A program made the translations under genes and the position numbers. This document shows positions 22,263-32,882 of a DNA stretch of 38,063 bases, in pieces. Location of the stretch: positions 1 to 38,063 of the IMG/VR virus record IMGVR_UViG_3300034101_000738; one strand, 5' to 3'. The notes under the pieces are model-generated. The model searched no databases. It was not told where the DNA came from and saw only the letters and a list, made by a program, of their open reading frames with translations. Each line of letters starts with the position of its first letter. The stretch's first letter is position 1. Source of the DNA: a virus.

Positions 22263-23062
22263 TAGCGGCCACCCAACAAGTTCATGATTGCGTTGATTGC
22301 CGACCCAACCTTCTGGGCTGTAGCCTCACCAGGCGATGCCTGACTGGCAGCCGACTGTGCGGCACTGGCCAAAGTCGCAGCATCCACCCGACCACCAGCA
22401 GCACGTTGACGTTCCTGATTCTGCACCCATGTAATTGCAGACTGCATCTCCTGCTGAGTTGCCGGACGGCCAAGAATCTTGTACGTTGCATCCAAGTACT
22501 GGCGGGCAATGTCCTCCGGAGCCGTAACCGACACCGTCCTGCCACCCGTACCCAACATCTTGGGCTTCGGGTTTCGCATCACATCGGACATGTACGCCTT
22601 CCACGTCTTGCCGTTGTAGCGAGCCATAGACATGAAGTTCATCATCGCCGCTTCGTCCGCGTTCGTCATTCCGATGCCAGCCATCGCCTGACTACTTGGC
22701 TTGTTTGACCCGTAATAGTTGTAGTCGTGCAAGAACGTCAAGAAGGACTGAATGCCAGCAGGGTTGCGAGACAAGTCAACAAACGTGTAGCCCGGTGTAT
22801 CCCCGTCATATTCGGTCTGGGGTGTGAGATTGTTGTTTTCGTCAACAAGCAATGGTCCGTTGTACCTGACACTGCCATTAGGCAGTACAACAAACGCAGA
22901 CGGATCCGCCCCACCCTGAGTGGCCAGCGAATAGTTATCTGGCGTGTTATTGATCAGCCGGGTAGGTCGCGGATACGGATCCGCATACACAATTTCTGTG
23001 CCGCCAGATGCCGCCGTATCAACGGTCAGATCTGGATTCTTCTTATCGTCTTCGTCAGCCAT
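22262..23062 (-). CDS. Internal virion protein candidate, 266 aa
   Basis: A 266-residue protein with an acidic, disordered N-terminus (MADEDDKKNPD), a Gly/Asn/Tyr-rich central domain and a C-terminal half rich in Ala and Gln (ATLASAAQSAASQASPGEATA). The composition suits an internal or tail-attachment virion protein that unfolds during ejection. Overlaps at both ends (TGATG before, TAATG after) tie it to the 1,663-residue gene and the 322-residue gene. No named family recognised. Confidence 0.66.
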   Translation of the reverse strand: MADEDDKKNPDLTVDTAASGGTEIVYADPYPRPTRLINNTPDNYSLATQGGADPSAFVVLPNGSVRYNGPLLVDENNNLTPQTEYDGDTPGYTFVDLSRNPAGIQSFLTFLHDYNYYGSNKPSSQAMAGIGMTNADEAAMMNFMSMARYNGKTWKAYMSDVMRNPKPKMLGTGGRTVSVTAPEDIARQYLDATYKILGRPATQQEMQSAITWVQNQERQRAAGGRVDAATLASAAQSAASQASPGEATAQKVGSAINAIMNLLGGR

Positions 23063-26000
23063 CAGTCATCCACTTCCTGAACGAGAAGTCTATTCCAAAT
23101 ACGTTTGAACGCTTCGTTTTTCTTAGCCAGCGACTCCCCATAGACGAAAAGCGATTCCCGATACTGCTGACGCTTCTTGCCAGCCAGGTTGACAGTCGCT
23201 CCAGTTCGCGACTTGATTTCCTCTCGGGCATTCAGATACGCTTTCAAATCTGCAGTCAACTGGTTGTCCGCAAACCGTGGTGAACCAACCATTTCCCTGA
23301 GCGTCTCGATCTGATTCTCCAACTTGTTGGTCGTGAACTCGACATACTTGGGAAACCCCGGGAACCGTTCATGCAGACTTGCCCTGTAGTTCCTAAGAAT
23401 CTCGCTCTGGTAATCGCTCCTATACGGCCCGAATACACGGCGGGCATCCGCATACAAAGCAGAACCAATCCGCTTCTGGGCGCTTTCAACCACCTCGTCA
23501 AGTGTCAACCTGGTACGCCAACCCTTGTTGATCTGCGAGTTGTACACGTCGAAATCCATGTCCGAATCCCCGGTCGGACCAAAGTAGGCGGCAACGCTCT
23601 TGTACTTGCCTTCCATCAGATCCGCGTTGTCCAACTGCCACAGGCCGAACTCCTTGGTGGTCTGGAGGCCGCCCTCCATCGCCTTCGCCTTGGAACCCAC
23701 ATACAGGTGCATGTCCTCGCCCAGGGTCGCAACGAACCTCTGGACCGCCGTGTCGTAGTCATCCTGCTGCAGTTCCTGGAAGAACTTCAACGCCTCGCCG
23801 ACGATCACGTCGCCGCGCTCCGTCGGGACGGTGAACTCCTCACGGCCAGCGGTCGGTCCGAGGAACTGGCTAAAGGCGCGCATTGCCACGATGATCCGCG
23901 CATCGGCACGGGCATCTTCTTTCAACTTGGCCAGACCCTCATCCGTGCTGATGTCGTAGTTGCCACTCGCCATGCGTGCACGGGCAGCCTCAATATACGT
24001 GTTAGCAAAAGTCGTGCCTGTCTTGTTCGGGTCGGCATTCCGCGCCTCCGCCAACTTTTTTATATAACCCGGCGTCGGGTTGATCGTCTCCACAATCCCC
24101 GGCTCCCCATAGGGCAGCAACACCGTCTTGATTGCGTGCCAATCCGAGTTGTCTGGCAACACCGAACCGGCAACGAACTGAGCCATTGGACCAAGCGCCG
24201 GAAACACGTTCAATCCCTGCGACAACTGCTTCACCGGGGCATTGATGTTCACTGTTGGCACGCTTCCATCACCACCGGCAAGACGCAACGCCAGATTCAT
24301 AATCTGTCCGGACGCCGGGAACTGAAACATCAGTTGACCGCTACGAGGATCGTTGTAGAAGAACCCCCGTCCATCCTGATCTGGGTCAGCCTCTGACATT
24401 CCGGTGTACACGCGCTGCGCACTGCGGGCCATTCGGATCGAGTCAGAACCAAACTGGGTCATGTAAGTGCCTAGAACTTCACGCCACGCATTAGCGAACG
24501 GTGCGACGACACGCATAATGTCGACAAGGTTGTTCCGCTCTGCACCGTTGTAAAGAAGTTCCTTAGCCCTCGCCAAGGCATACATGCGGGCATAGTCATC
24601 AATGTCCGTCATGTTGGCCCCACCCTTGATGCCAGCACCACCCTTTGCTGCAGCCTCAATCTTTGCGGCAGTCTCGGCGTCACCCAAATACTCGGCGACC
24701 GACTTCTTCCCGTCCTTCTCCGTCTTCTTCAGCAAAGACGTCCAAAGACGCTGCGCTGATTCTGGATCCACACGATCAATGGTTTGGCCAACGGCTTCGT
24801 AATAGAACTGCCTATACGTTGGGCTTCGCTCAAACACCTTGACGTACTTCTTGTCGTAGAAAGTTCCGAAAAACAAGTCAGTAACCTTGTCCAGGTCTTC
24901 TTGCGCCGACTTGAACCAGTTGGCGTCCATCTTGTTTCCGTACTGCACTTCACGGGTGACGTACTCGGGAACACCCTGCTTGGTAGCCTTGTCCCACAAA
25001 GGCATTTGACGGATGCGTCTGGTCGCATTTCTGCTGCCCATCATGCCTTTGAACGCGTCTTCGTCAAACACGTGGACCACGTCCGCAGTGCGTGCATCAA
25101 AGTCAATATCGAGAATGATTCCCCTGCCCTTGCCGTCCGGCATCTTTACGATCCCGCCGATTTTGGCGCTATCCGTCATGCGCGGAAGTTGTAGATCTTC
25201 AAGGCGCTCAGTTGTGCGCAGCATTGTGCCCTGATCGGTGTTCTTCGCAACCCTGCCAAACGCAGACATGAAATACAACTCGGGCAGGTTGCCGGCGATC
25301 GTGTTCACGTTACCGCTGATGTAGGTGTCGAACAGCATGGTAAGCCACTTGTCCAACTCGTCCGGTGAGAACTCGTCAATGTCGATGGGTGCGAGACGAA
25401 CACGGGTTCCCTTAGAGTCGATGAACGGGTAGCCCATCCGTGCCTGGCTGCGCAACTCCTTCATGATGTCCTGCTCGGTAGCCCGTGCCTTGAACCTGCC
25501 CAGCATTTGCATCCGGGTTTCCCCAGTAATGACTCCCTCAGCAACCAGTCGCTGCAGCGGATCTTTGTTGATCTGCCGCAGCATCTGAATCATCCCATTT
25601 GTATGCACGTCCATTCCATCGCCACGGCTAACCGTCGTGTACTGACCGCTTCTAATCAACTGTTTGTGATAGTCGCTGACGTCCAGCAAGTTCCGCGATG
25701 CCGCACCGGTTAGAAACTCCAGATGATCTTCCCGCAGCACATTCAATGCGTCTTGCTCACGGATCATTCCTCCGCCGGTCAAGTCCGCGCCAAGGATTGA
25801 CTTAGAACGCTTTTTGCCACTAACCATCAGGATGTAGTCGAACGGGTGAAAGATGCCGGTTTCCGCACCGAAATGCATACGGATGTGTGCGTCAATGCTG
25901 TTCCGAACAACGTAGCCACCGGTTGCAAGGGTGAACGCTTTCCAGATTTTGTTCTGCACAACCTCAGCAATCTGGTACAAGGTTCGCTGTTCGCCGGTCA

Positions 26001-28053
26001 ACACAAACTCGTTACGGCTAGCGGTCTTCAGATTTCTGGCCCGCATCTCCAAATCGGAAATCTCGTCCAGATCCTTGGGCGTCAAATCGGCGGCAGTCTT
26101 TCCTTCTTTGATCCGCTCAATCTCTTCCAGAAGACCTTTGTACTCAAACTGGTTTTCTTTCGGAACGTATTCAACTTCCATCCGCTTGACCTTTGACGTG
26201 CCAAGTGGATTCAACATGAATCCTTTCTTGATGCCAGCCTTTTCGGCCACGTCACGAAACAACGGGTTGCGGGTCAACCTTCGCAGTTCACGCGGATCGG
26301 GAAGAACGATTGCCCTGTCCAGCAACTCGACCATCTGCAATGGACGGTCAAATGTGATGTAGCCAGTAGACCCATCAAGCGTCTTGTACTTTTCCAAGGC
26401 GTCCTGCCAAAACTCTGGAGGAAACGAATCCTTGAACTGGTCATACATGGTCTTGAAAAACCCGTAGTCCGTGTCCTTGCCCGAACGGTTCACAAGCCAT
26501 GCACGCAGTGCGGCCATCCGTTCATAGCCGCCATCAACGAGAGGACTAATGACTTCGTCAATCGCACCGTTCTTGCGCAGAATCTCTTTCAGCAAACCCT
26601 TATATGCGGTGTGAATGTTCTTCACCGCGTCCGACGACTGGTCCGCCATCGCCTTGATAATCGACGGAGCAATATTGTCAACCTCTTCCGTTGTTGCTCC
26701 GGCAGCGCGCAGCGAGTTGATCATGTTCCGCGCACCTTGCGCCCGTTCCGCAGACGTGCCAATAAACGCCACTTCCTTGCCGGGAACCTTCCTCATTGCA
26801 CGGGAGTTACGGATGAACGGCACAGTCCTCTGAATCAGGTTCCGGCTTGTTGCGTATCCCGCATATTGGGGAATATTGCCGGGAAGGGCTTCCCCGCCAA
26901 TCGTCCAGCCCTTGGTCAACGCAGCCTTTACCTCGTCACGGGTCTTTGCCGCTGCAAGTTCCATTGTGAACTCTGGCGTCGCATCCCACTTGAAATAGTC
27001 CTCGGCAATCCTCAGCGGATTCTCTTCCTTCACAAGCATGTCCACAAGTCGAGACGCGCCACGATTGTTTTCAAGAAGCCGATTGAACTTCTGCAAATCC
27101 AACGAAGCGTTGGCAATGCCTTCGCTAATCCCACCTTCCGCAAACATAAGTGCCCTATATGCGGATGCATCGGTTTCGGTCAGAAGAATCGCAGGCTTTG
27201 CCGCAGCGCTAGTGGCCCTCAGACCTTTTGATACCAACTTTGTTGGATCCGGGGCGGTGATGTTGACGAATGCGTCAACAAAACCAGACACACGTCTGAA
27301 TCCTTCACTGTTCTCTTTGAAAAACACGGATGCCGCCCCACGTCCAACCGTGTAGGCGCTGCCATAAATTTCGCCACGAAACGCACGAGCCCTGCGGGCC
27401 TGCTCCTCAACAAGTTCCTGGTTCATCAGGAACCCGCTGCCAGCATCCTCCGGATTTTGAAGCAGAGTTGCCAGAGAATACGAGTCGAGGAACCCCTTCA
27501 AAGAACGATTAGTGGGAGCCTTATCGAACTCGTCCGTAGCCGTGATCAGTGCACCGACATTGTTGATTGTTTCCGGGACGGCATCTAGCGTTGCAACTCC
27601 GTAACGGACAACCGGCTTGATCGGGTCAACGACGTGTTCATACATGAAGTCGCCCAACTGCTGGGCAAACTTTTGCAACCCGGGGATAACACCGAGCGTG
27701 TTCCGAAGAACCACACCCATTGCGTCTTTGGTTTTTGCCCCTGCAGTTACCGCATACTTCAGGATGCGTTGAACCTCGGGAAGCATCTGGTTGTTGTCAT
27801 CATCAAATGACTTCCTGGTTGACGCCTCGCCCAAAACGTCAACTGCCTGATTGCTGGCATATGCTTTTGCAAGCGCAAACTGCTGTTCCGGCGGCATCGA
27901 CGGCCAACGGGTGTTGATGTAATCCATCCGTTCTGCAATGTATGCAGAATCTGCCATCGGCTCCGAAGATGTGCGGCGCTGTCCAATCAGTTCAAGATTG
28001 GCTTGATTTGACTGGGTCAGCGGATCCATGCTCCGATTGATGAACATGGCCAT
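23062..28053 (-). CDS. Giant internal virion / DNA-ejection protein, 1,663 aa
   Basis: A 1,663-residue protein, the largest in the genome. ATG 28053 is chosen for GGAGGC seven bases upstream and the stop/start arrangement. An in-frame codon at 28113 lies inside the previous gene. The body is helical with Ala, Arg and Asp, and has several amphipathic or mildly hydrophobic stretches (near VAPFANAWREVLGTYM) but no classical enzyme signature that I can see. Placed after the portal and before the other internal proteins, it matches the giant gp16-like ejection proteins of podoviruses, which form the channel through the envelope. Sub-domains should be tested for a muralytic or ADP-ribosylating activity. 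Confidence 0.75.
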   Translation of the reverse strand: MAMFINRSMDPLTQSNQANLELIGQRRTSSEPMADSAYIAERMDYINTRWPSMPPEQQFALAKAYASNQAVDVLGEASTRKSFDDDNNQMLPEVQRILKYAVTAGAKTKDAMGVVLRNTLGVIPGLQKFAQQLGDFMYEHVVDPIKPVVRYGVATLDAVPETINNVGALITATDEFDKAPTNRSLKGFLDSYSLATLLQNPEDAGSGFLMNQELVEEQARRARAFRGEIYGSAYTVGRGAASVFFKENSEGFRRVSGFVDAFVNITAPDPTKLVSKGLRATSAAAKPAILLTETDASAYRALMFAEGGISEGIANASLDLQKFNRLLENNRGASRLVDMLVKEENPLRIAEDYFKWDATPEFTMELAAAKTRDEVKAALTKGWTIGGEALPGNIPQYAGYATSRNLIQRTVPFIRNSRAMRKVPGKEVAFIGTSAERAQGARNMINSLRAAGATTEEVDNIAPSIIKAMADQSSDAVKNIHTAYKGLLKEILRKNGAIDEVISPLVDGGYERMAALRAWLVNRSGKDTDYGFFKTMYDQFKDSFPPEFWQDALEKYKTLDGSTGYITFDRPLQMVELLDRAIVLPDPRELRRLTRNPLFRDVAEKAGIKKGFMLNPLGTSKVKRMEVEYVPKENQFEYKGLLEEIERIKEGKTAADLTPKDLDEISDLEMRARNLKTASRNEFVLTGEQRTLYQIAEVVQNKIWKAFTLATGGYVVRNSIDAHIRMHFGAETGIFHPFDYILMVSGKKRSKSILGADLTGGGMIREQDALNVLREDHLEFLTGAASRNLLDVSDYHKQLIRSGQYTTVSRGDGMDVHTNGMIQMLRQINKDPLQRLVAEGVITGETRMQMLGRFKARATEQDIMKELRSQARMGYPFIDSKGTRVRLAPIDIDEFSPDELDKWLTMLFDTYISGNVNTIAGNLPELYFMSAFGRVAKNTDQGTMLRTTERLEDLQLPRMTDSAKIGGIVKMPDGKGRGIILDIDFDARTADVVHVFDEDAFKGMMGSRNATRRIRQMPLWDKATKQGVPEYVTREVQYGNKMDANWFKSAQEDLDKVTDLFFGTFYDKKYVKVFERSPTYRQFYYEAVGQTIDRVDPESAQRLWTSLLKKTEKDGKKSVAEYLGDAETAAKIEAAAKGGAGIKGGANMTDIDDYARMYALARAKELLYNGAERNNLVDIMRVVAPFANAWREVLGTYMTQFGSDSIRMARSAQRVYTGMSEADPDQDGRGFFYNDPRSGQLMFQFPASGQIMNLALRLAGGDGSVPTVNINAPVKQLSQGLNVFPALGPMAQFVAGSVLPDNSDWHAIKTVLLPYGEPGIVETINPTPGYIKKLAEARNADPNKTGTTFANTYIEAARARMASGNYDISTDEGLAKLKEDARADARIIVAMRAFSQFLGPTAGREEFTVPTERGDVIVGEALKFFQELQQDDYDTAVQRFVATLGEDMHLYVGSKAKAMEGGLQTTKEFGLWQLDNADLMEGKYKSVAAYFGPTGDSDMDFDVYNSQINKGWRTRLTLDEVVESAQKRIGSALYADARRVFGPYRSDYQSEILRNYRASLHERFPGFPKYVEFTTNKLENQIETLREMVGSPRFADNQLTADLKAYLNAREEIKSRTGATVNLAGKKRQQYRESLFVYGESLAKKNEAFKRIWNRLLVQEVDD

Positions 28054-28054
28054 G

Positions 28055-28450
28055 TCAGCCTCCGTACTTGTCGAGCAGATCCAAAATCCCGGTAGACGGA
28101 TACATCTGGGCAATCATCCGCAGTTCATTGATGGCTTCTTGTCGCGGATCCATTGGCATGATCCCAGCCTGAAATGCGTTCAAACCGGGCCCAAAGTTTG
28201 CCCCCTGCGTAATCGGCTCTTCCATCCGTTCCGTAGCACGGATCAGCGGCGGAAGACTTCCAGGACGCACAGTCGGCCTTTTCGTATTTACCTGTCCCAC
28301 CGACTCTGTCGGAGCCTGACCCATTGGCATAGCACGCTGACGCTGCTTCAACAGTTCCGTCTCCCCGTAATAAGACGAAGGACCTGCCGTTACGCCCATC
28401 GGCCTACCCGCCTGACCAGCCTGCTTTTGCAAAGGAGTCTTCTCAGCCAC
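28055..28450 (-). CDS. Proline-rich virion protein, 131 aa
   Basis: A 131-residue protein starting with GTG 28450, which overlaps the last eight bases of the portal gene. The longer call to 28459 adds three residues. It is rich in Pro, Gly, Met and Gln with short motifs (PTVRPGSLPP, MPMDPRQE), and a helical end AINELRMIAQMYPSTGILDLLDKYGG with few charges. It looks like a disordered portal or connector-associated protein. Its TGA is one base from the next start codon. No family recognised. Confidence 0.68.
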   Translation of the reverse strand: MAEKTPLQKQAGQAGRPMGVTAGPSSYYGETELLKQRQRAMPMGQAPTESVGQVNTKRPTVRPGSLPPLIRATERMEEPITQGANFGPGLNAFQAGIMPMDPRQEAINELRMIAQMYPSTGILDLLDKYGG

Positions 28451-30206
28451 CCAAACCACCCAACTGCGCTAGCAATCCATCCAGGCTGCTGTCCATCGGC
28501 GGAGCAGCCCCCATCTCGGCACCCATTCCAGGCATAGCCAAACCCGGCATAGTCTCAGGCGAACCAGGAGGAGCCATTGCAGCCTGACGGTCACGTGCAC
28601 GCTGATCGGTTCGCTGCACTGCCTCAAACAACGGAATGTCGTTCTCCACAACCAACTTCGTCAGATACGCCAGATCATCCGGCTGATACGGGCCGTTCGG
28701 ATCCACAGCCTGCTGCTGCACAGACGACAGCAACGCCGCCTCCACACCCTCGGCAATGATCCTGTCGTGCTCATAATCAGGGTCCGAAATCAAAGGATCC
28801 GCCTCACGGGCAGACTCCTTACTGATCAGACCGGCACCCAGACGCTGGCCGAGACTTACCACCAGGCTGTTGACATCCGACCCGGCAGCAGAGTAAGTTA
28901 CGTAATGGAAGTCGTTTTCCCACAGTTGATTCGGGACATAAACCGACTTGCCACCAGCAGACCGTCCAGGCAGATAAAACGACTTTTGGAAGTTTCCGAA
29001 GTACGCCTTGTCGATCGAAATCGCAATGTAATCCTCTTGGGTCAACGACTGCTCAAAGCAAGCCTGCGCTTCCTGCACCCGATAGTCAATCGTTGCCGAT
29101 AGCACTGCGTCACCACGACGGCCAGTACGGATTGATGTAGCCGACTCGCCACCGAACTCTGCAGGGATTGCTCCTTCGAGACGCTCTTGCCGTTCCAAAC
29201 GGTCTAACGCCGTGTCCGTCTTATAGCCAGGGTTGACCTGCAACTGTTGAAGTTGCCCACCCTTCACCACGCCAAGCATTCCTGCCTTGCCGTTAGCAAC
29301 CTGCAAGATCTCCGGATTCTCGCCAGGACGGGCAACCAGATACTCGTCTGGAAAGATGCCGCGCTCAATCGCAATCTCGTTCAACGCCTGCAAACGGGCA
29401 CGCGTGTAGTACATGCCAAGCACACCGTCGAACTGGCCACGCGGCTTGTCCAAAGAAATACGGTTGGCAACAACAGCAAGCGGCATACCCGTCCTGTTGG
29501 GGACGGCTTCAAGCAGCAGCGACTCGATACCTGCACGCTCAGCAGGCGAATAGTCCGGGCTGTCCTCCGCGCCAATAACTACAAGTTGAATCGACTCTGG
29601 AGACACATACTCCAGCAGCGTGTACCTAGAGTCCTGGTCGACCTGCCCCATGCGCAGCATTCCGGAAACAATGTCTCCGTAGTTGCGCAGCAAATACGAC
29701 GCGGTCGTCTTGTACGAGAAGATGCAGTCGTACGGCAGTGGATCATCCGGATCCTCAGTAGGTGCCGGATATGTGTCAAGCGGATTACGAACAACCCACT
29801 GCGGCATCATCGTCCGATAGTCAGGCTTGATAACGACAGCAGACTGCGAATAAGCCAGCAGGTGACGAGCACGGCGACGCATCTTCATGCCCAGACGGTT
29901 GTTATCCCACATGGCCAGCAGAGCCTTCTTCCGCTGACGCGCGTGCTGCTTACTGCGTTCCGAACCTTCCTTCGTAGGAGGAAAGTACGGGGATGGCATG
30001 GTGGAAGCAACACGCATCGACATCTGCTCCAACCCCTGCACCAGCAGGTTCGCCACCGACGTCTTGGCGTTCTTATCTAGTTCGTTCAACGGGACGATGA
30101 CGTCGCCGTTTGCCAGTTCGCGGACGCGACGCATCTGCTCCTTCATCGGGCCAGATGACTTCTTCCGCTGATTGTAAAGAGAAACGATTTCCTCTGCAGA
30201 AATCAT
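28443..30206 (-). CDS. Portal protein
   Basis: A 587-residue portal. Signs are the N-terminal region with MRRVRELANGDV and LLVQGLEQMSMRVAS, a central clip/stem region with Asn-Pro-Leu-Asp-Thr-Tyr and a helix LEYVSPESIQLV, and a disordered Met/Pro/Gly-rich C-terminus (from about 545). It follows the giant Ala/Pro-rich gene and precedes the ejection proteins, as in other short-tailed phages. ATG 30206 directly follows the stop of the upstream gene. The length is within the family's usual range of roughly 450-700. Confidence 0.85.
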   Translation of the reverse strand: MISAEEIVSLYNQRKKSSGPMKEQMRRVRELANGDVIVPLNELDKNAKTSVANLLVQGLEQMSMRVASTMPSPYFPPTKEGSERSKQHARQRKKALLAMWDNNRLGMKMRRRARHLLAYSQSAVVIKPDYRTMMPQWVVRNPLDTYPAPTEDPDDPLPYDCIFSYKTTASYLLRNYGDIVSGMLRMGQVDQDSRYTLLEYVSPESIQLVVIGAEDSPDYSPAERAGIESLLLEAVPNRTGMPLAVVANRISLDKPRGQFDGVLGMYYTRARLQALNEIAIERGIFPDEYLVARPGENPEILQVANGKAGMLGVVKGGQLQQLQVNPGYKTDTALDRLERQERLEGAIPAEFGGESATSIRTGRRGDAVLSATIDYRVQEAQACFEQSLTQEDYIAISIDKAYFGNFQKSFYLPGRSAGGKSVYVPNQLWENDFHYVTYSAAGSDVNSLVVSLGQRLGAGLISKESAREADPLISDPDYEHDRIIAEGVEAALLSSVQQQAVDPNGPYQPDDLAYLTKLVVENDIPLFEAVQRTDQRARDRQAAMAPPGSPETMPGLAMPGMGAEMGAAPPMDSSLDGLLAQLGGLGG

Positions 30207-32846
30207 CTAGTCGATCCTGGCTTTCCTAGAGTTTTCGTCAGTAATACGCTCATTGAATCTACTGATGTTGCCCTGCAGTTTCTTCTGCTGAGCCTTCAGT
30301 TCCTTCAACCGTGCCTTGTCCGCATCGTCCAATGACTTGCCGACACCCTTCCGGGTCGTCTCACGGTTCTGAAGATTCTCGATCTCGGACTCCACGCGGT
30401 TCAATTCCTTCTGCGTGGCACGAGCATCAAGGGTATCGGCAACCGTGTCCGGGGCAGCCTTCGGCTCGCGCTTCGGTGCCGGACCCTTCTTTGCAGCAGG
30501 CTTACGACGTGCAGGAGCGGGGGTGTCGATCACTTCATAGCCACCGACCGACATGTCGTCAAACTCGATGTCGTCCATCTTCTGGCTGGCCCTACCAGTG
30601 CCGCGAGAACCGGTCTCTGCAGCACGCGTCGGGGTCTGTGGGGTTGGAGGCACGGGAGCACGCCCACCCCCCTGAGTCACAGTCCCCTTGATCTGATCGA
30701 TAAACGGCTGGTGACGCGCCATAAACGCTTCCCTCTGCGCCGTGGTAGCAGCCATATACTTGGCGACGAAGTTCGGGTCGCGCATGATCTGCTTGAACTT
30801 GTCCGGGTTCGTGAAGTTGATCTCGTCGATCGTCTGCGCAGTGCCACGGCCGCTACCGGTGTTTGCCGGTGCCGGAGTGTCCTTCGGAAGACGACGCTGA
30901 CGCGGAGGCTTAGTAACCCCAGCCGCTTTTGCAGCCTCTTCCTGATCTATCTGGAACTTGGTTTTGGCAGGCGTAATCTTCTTTGGCTTTTTCTTGCCAC
31001 CAGCAAGAATCTCGTCCGCCTGCTTTGATGCCTCAGCCTGAGCCTCGCTGCCACGCGCTAAAGCAGGTCCACGCTTGGCGGCGTAGTCGTCAAGTTCCCG
31101 GATGGCGTCTTCGGCAGTGTTGATCCTGGCCTGCACTTCCGGATTGGCAAAGTGCTCCTCAAGTTTTCCGAGAGCCTCATCAATGTTCTTTTGCGAAGGA
31201 CCCTTTGCCGGTTCTGCTGGAGGCTTCTTCTTGCGGCCAGTCTGAGGGGCGGGCTGTCCGGTTTGCTGTGCCTGAAGAGCAGCATTGTTCCGCTTGAACG
31301 TGTCCATGACAGAACCACCAGTGTCCTGAACCCATGCCGGTCCGGTCTGCGCTGAAGCGGCCTGCGCACTGTTAGCCATAGCGCGAGCATCCGCAGGAGC
31401 ATTTTTCTTCGTCTTCCTCGTGCCACCACCAGCATTACGGCCAGTTCCACGGCCGGTCTGCTGTGTGGCTGCAGGCGCAGCCGGAGCAGCCGGTGCGGCT
31501 GGTGTCTCATTTGCACGACCAGTACCGGTATTGCGTGCAGACCGGTTACGCTGCACAGCGTTCGACGCCCTTTGCTCCGGCGTCTGCGCAGCCGGGGCAG
31601 CCGGAGCGGCTGGAGGAGTTTGCGCAGCAGGGGGCTTCTTCCCACCCTTTGCTTTTGTGCCACCAGCAGCCTTACGCCCAGTACCCTTTGTCGCCGCCTT
31701 CACCTGATTGACGACAGCCTCATTTGCTTCCTGAACGACAGTCTGCGCAGCCTTCTTTGTACCCTTCTTCGCGGCAGCCTTGCCAGCAGTCGTAACCGCC
31801 GTCGTAGCCGCCGGGGCAGCCGCAGCAGCCGTCGCCCCACCAAACTGTGCAAGTTTCGGAGCAAGATCCGACATGCCAATACTAGAAGCAATCGGTGCAG
31901 CCTTACGTGCAACCGGCTTCAACACTGCGCCACCGGCACGGGCCACACCCTTTGCACCTGGAATCTTTGACGCAAGTTTGATCGCCTTGCCTGGTGCTGC
32001 TCCACCGAACAGTTCAACGGCGTTCAAAGCGGTTTCGCCAAAGCCAGCCTCACGTAGGTTCGGCTTTTCACCAAAGAACTTCTCGACCGGCTTGAAACCG
32101 CCAGGCAACTGGCTTCGGTTGAGAGCCCTGTTCACGAACGAAGCCTGGTAACTCTCCGCTGTCCTCAAATCGCTCAGGATCTTCTTTTGGATTCCGCGCT
32201 GAACCTGAGCGACACCTGGGATTTCGCTCGTCGACACGCCAAACAACTCACGCTTATTGCCCTGCTTCATTAGTTCGTCGATCGAGTTGAGGAACGCCTC
32301 AGGGTTACGGGCGCGGTTCAAAATGTCTTGCTTGCTGAAACCCATGTCGATAAGACCATCAGTCTTGTAACCCAACCTACGAAGACCTCTGGCGATCAGC
32401 GAGTTGTCCTGCTTTGGCTTCGGAGCAGTTGAAGCACTCGACGTAGTCGGCTTCTTGTTGTAGATGCTTGTCGACGGTCCGCCAGGCATCTGACTTGGAC
32501 GTGGAGCAGTGATCGGCATACCACCAGGACGATCGGTGTTACCACCGAACGGTGGCTTGGTCTGCGTGCTCGGTACGGTGGCGGACGGCTGGGCTGCACG
32601 TCCACGTGCCGCAGCAATATCAGCCTCCGTGTAAAACCCTGCGCGGGACACCTGACCGGTGTCGAACTTGCGGCGCAAAGCCGCACGGTCTACTTCCTTA
32701 CCTGCAGCCTGCAGTTCCTTGGCACGGGTCTGCACATAGAAACGCTTGCGGGCTTCCGCCTTCGATAACTGGGGGTTCGCCTGTACAAAAGCAACCCGCT
32801 CCTCAATCCGTTTCTGTTCCTCCGGTGTGCGTGTCCGCTTCGCCAT
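30207..32846 (-). CDS. Giant Ala/Pro/Lys-rich virion-associated protein, 879 aa
   Basis: An 879-residue protein. ATG 32846 is favoured over GTG 32849 because AAAGGA lies seven bases upstream. Residues 35-75 share the segment KRFYVQTRAKELQ...GKEVD with the 221-residue protein encoded at 34851-35516, and MGFSKQDILNRARNPEAF recurs there as well. The region from about 330 to 660 is low complexity, rich in Ala, Pro, Lys, Thr and Gly, with several GTGR-like motifs. The C-terminus has an Arg/Glu coiled coil. Possibly a DNA-binding internal protein or an assembly factor. It lies between the terminase and the portal. Function unknown. Confidence 0.8.
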   Translation of the reverse strand: MAKRTRTPEEQKRIEERVAFVQANPQLSKAEARKRFYVQTRAKELQAAGKEVDRAALRRKFDTGQVSRAGFYTEADIAAARGRAAQPSATVPSTQTKPPFGGNTDRPGGMPITAPRPSQMPGGPSTSIYNKKPTTSSASTAPKPKQDNSLIARGLRRLGYKTDGLIDMGFSKQDILNRARNPEAFLNSIDELMKQGNKRELFGVSTSEIPGVAQVQRGIQKKILSDLRTAESYQASFVNRALNRSQLPGGFKPVEKFFGEKPNLREAGFGETALNAVELFGGAAPGKAIKLASKIPGAKGVARAGGAVLKPVARKAAPIASSIGMSDLAPKLAQFGGATAAAAAPAATTAVTTAGKAAAKKGTKKAAQTVVQEANEAVVNQVKAATKGTGRKAAGGTKAKGGKKPPAAQTPPAAPAAPAAQTPEQRASNAVQRNRSARNTGTGRANETPAAPAAPAAPAATQQTGRGTGRNAGGGTRKTKKNAPADARAMANSAQAASAQTGPAWVQDTGGSVMDTFKRNNAALQAQQTGQPAPQTGRKKKPPAEPAKGPSQKNIDEALGKLEEHFANPEVQARINTAEDAIRELDDYAAKRGPALARGSEAQAEASKQADEILAGGKKKPKKITPAKTKFQIDQEEAAKAAGVTKPPRQRRLPKDTPAPANTGSGRGTAQTIDEINFTNPDKFKQIMRDPNFVAKYMAATTAQREAFMARHQPFIDQIKGTVTQGGGRAPVPPTPQTPTRAAETGSRGTGRASQKMDDIEFDDMSVGGYEVIDTPAPARRKPAAKKGPAPKREPKAAPDTVADTLDARATQKELNRVESEIENLQNRETTRKGVGKSLDDADKARLKELKAQQKKLQGNISRFNERITDENSRKARID

Positions 32847-32882
32847 CACCGATCCTTTGTGCCGTGCACTGAAAATATCACA

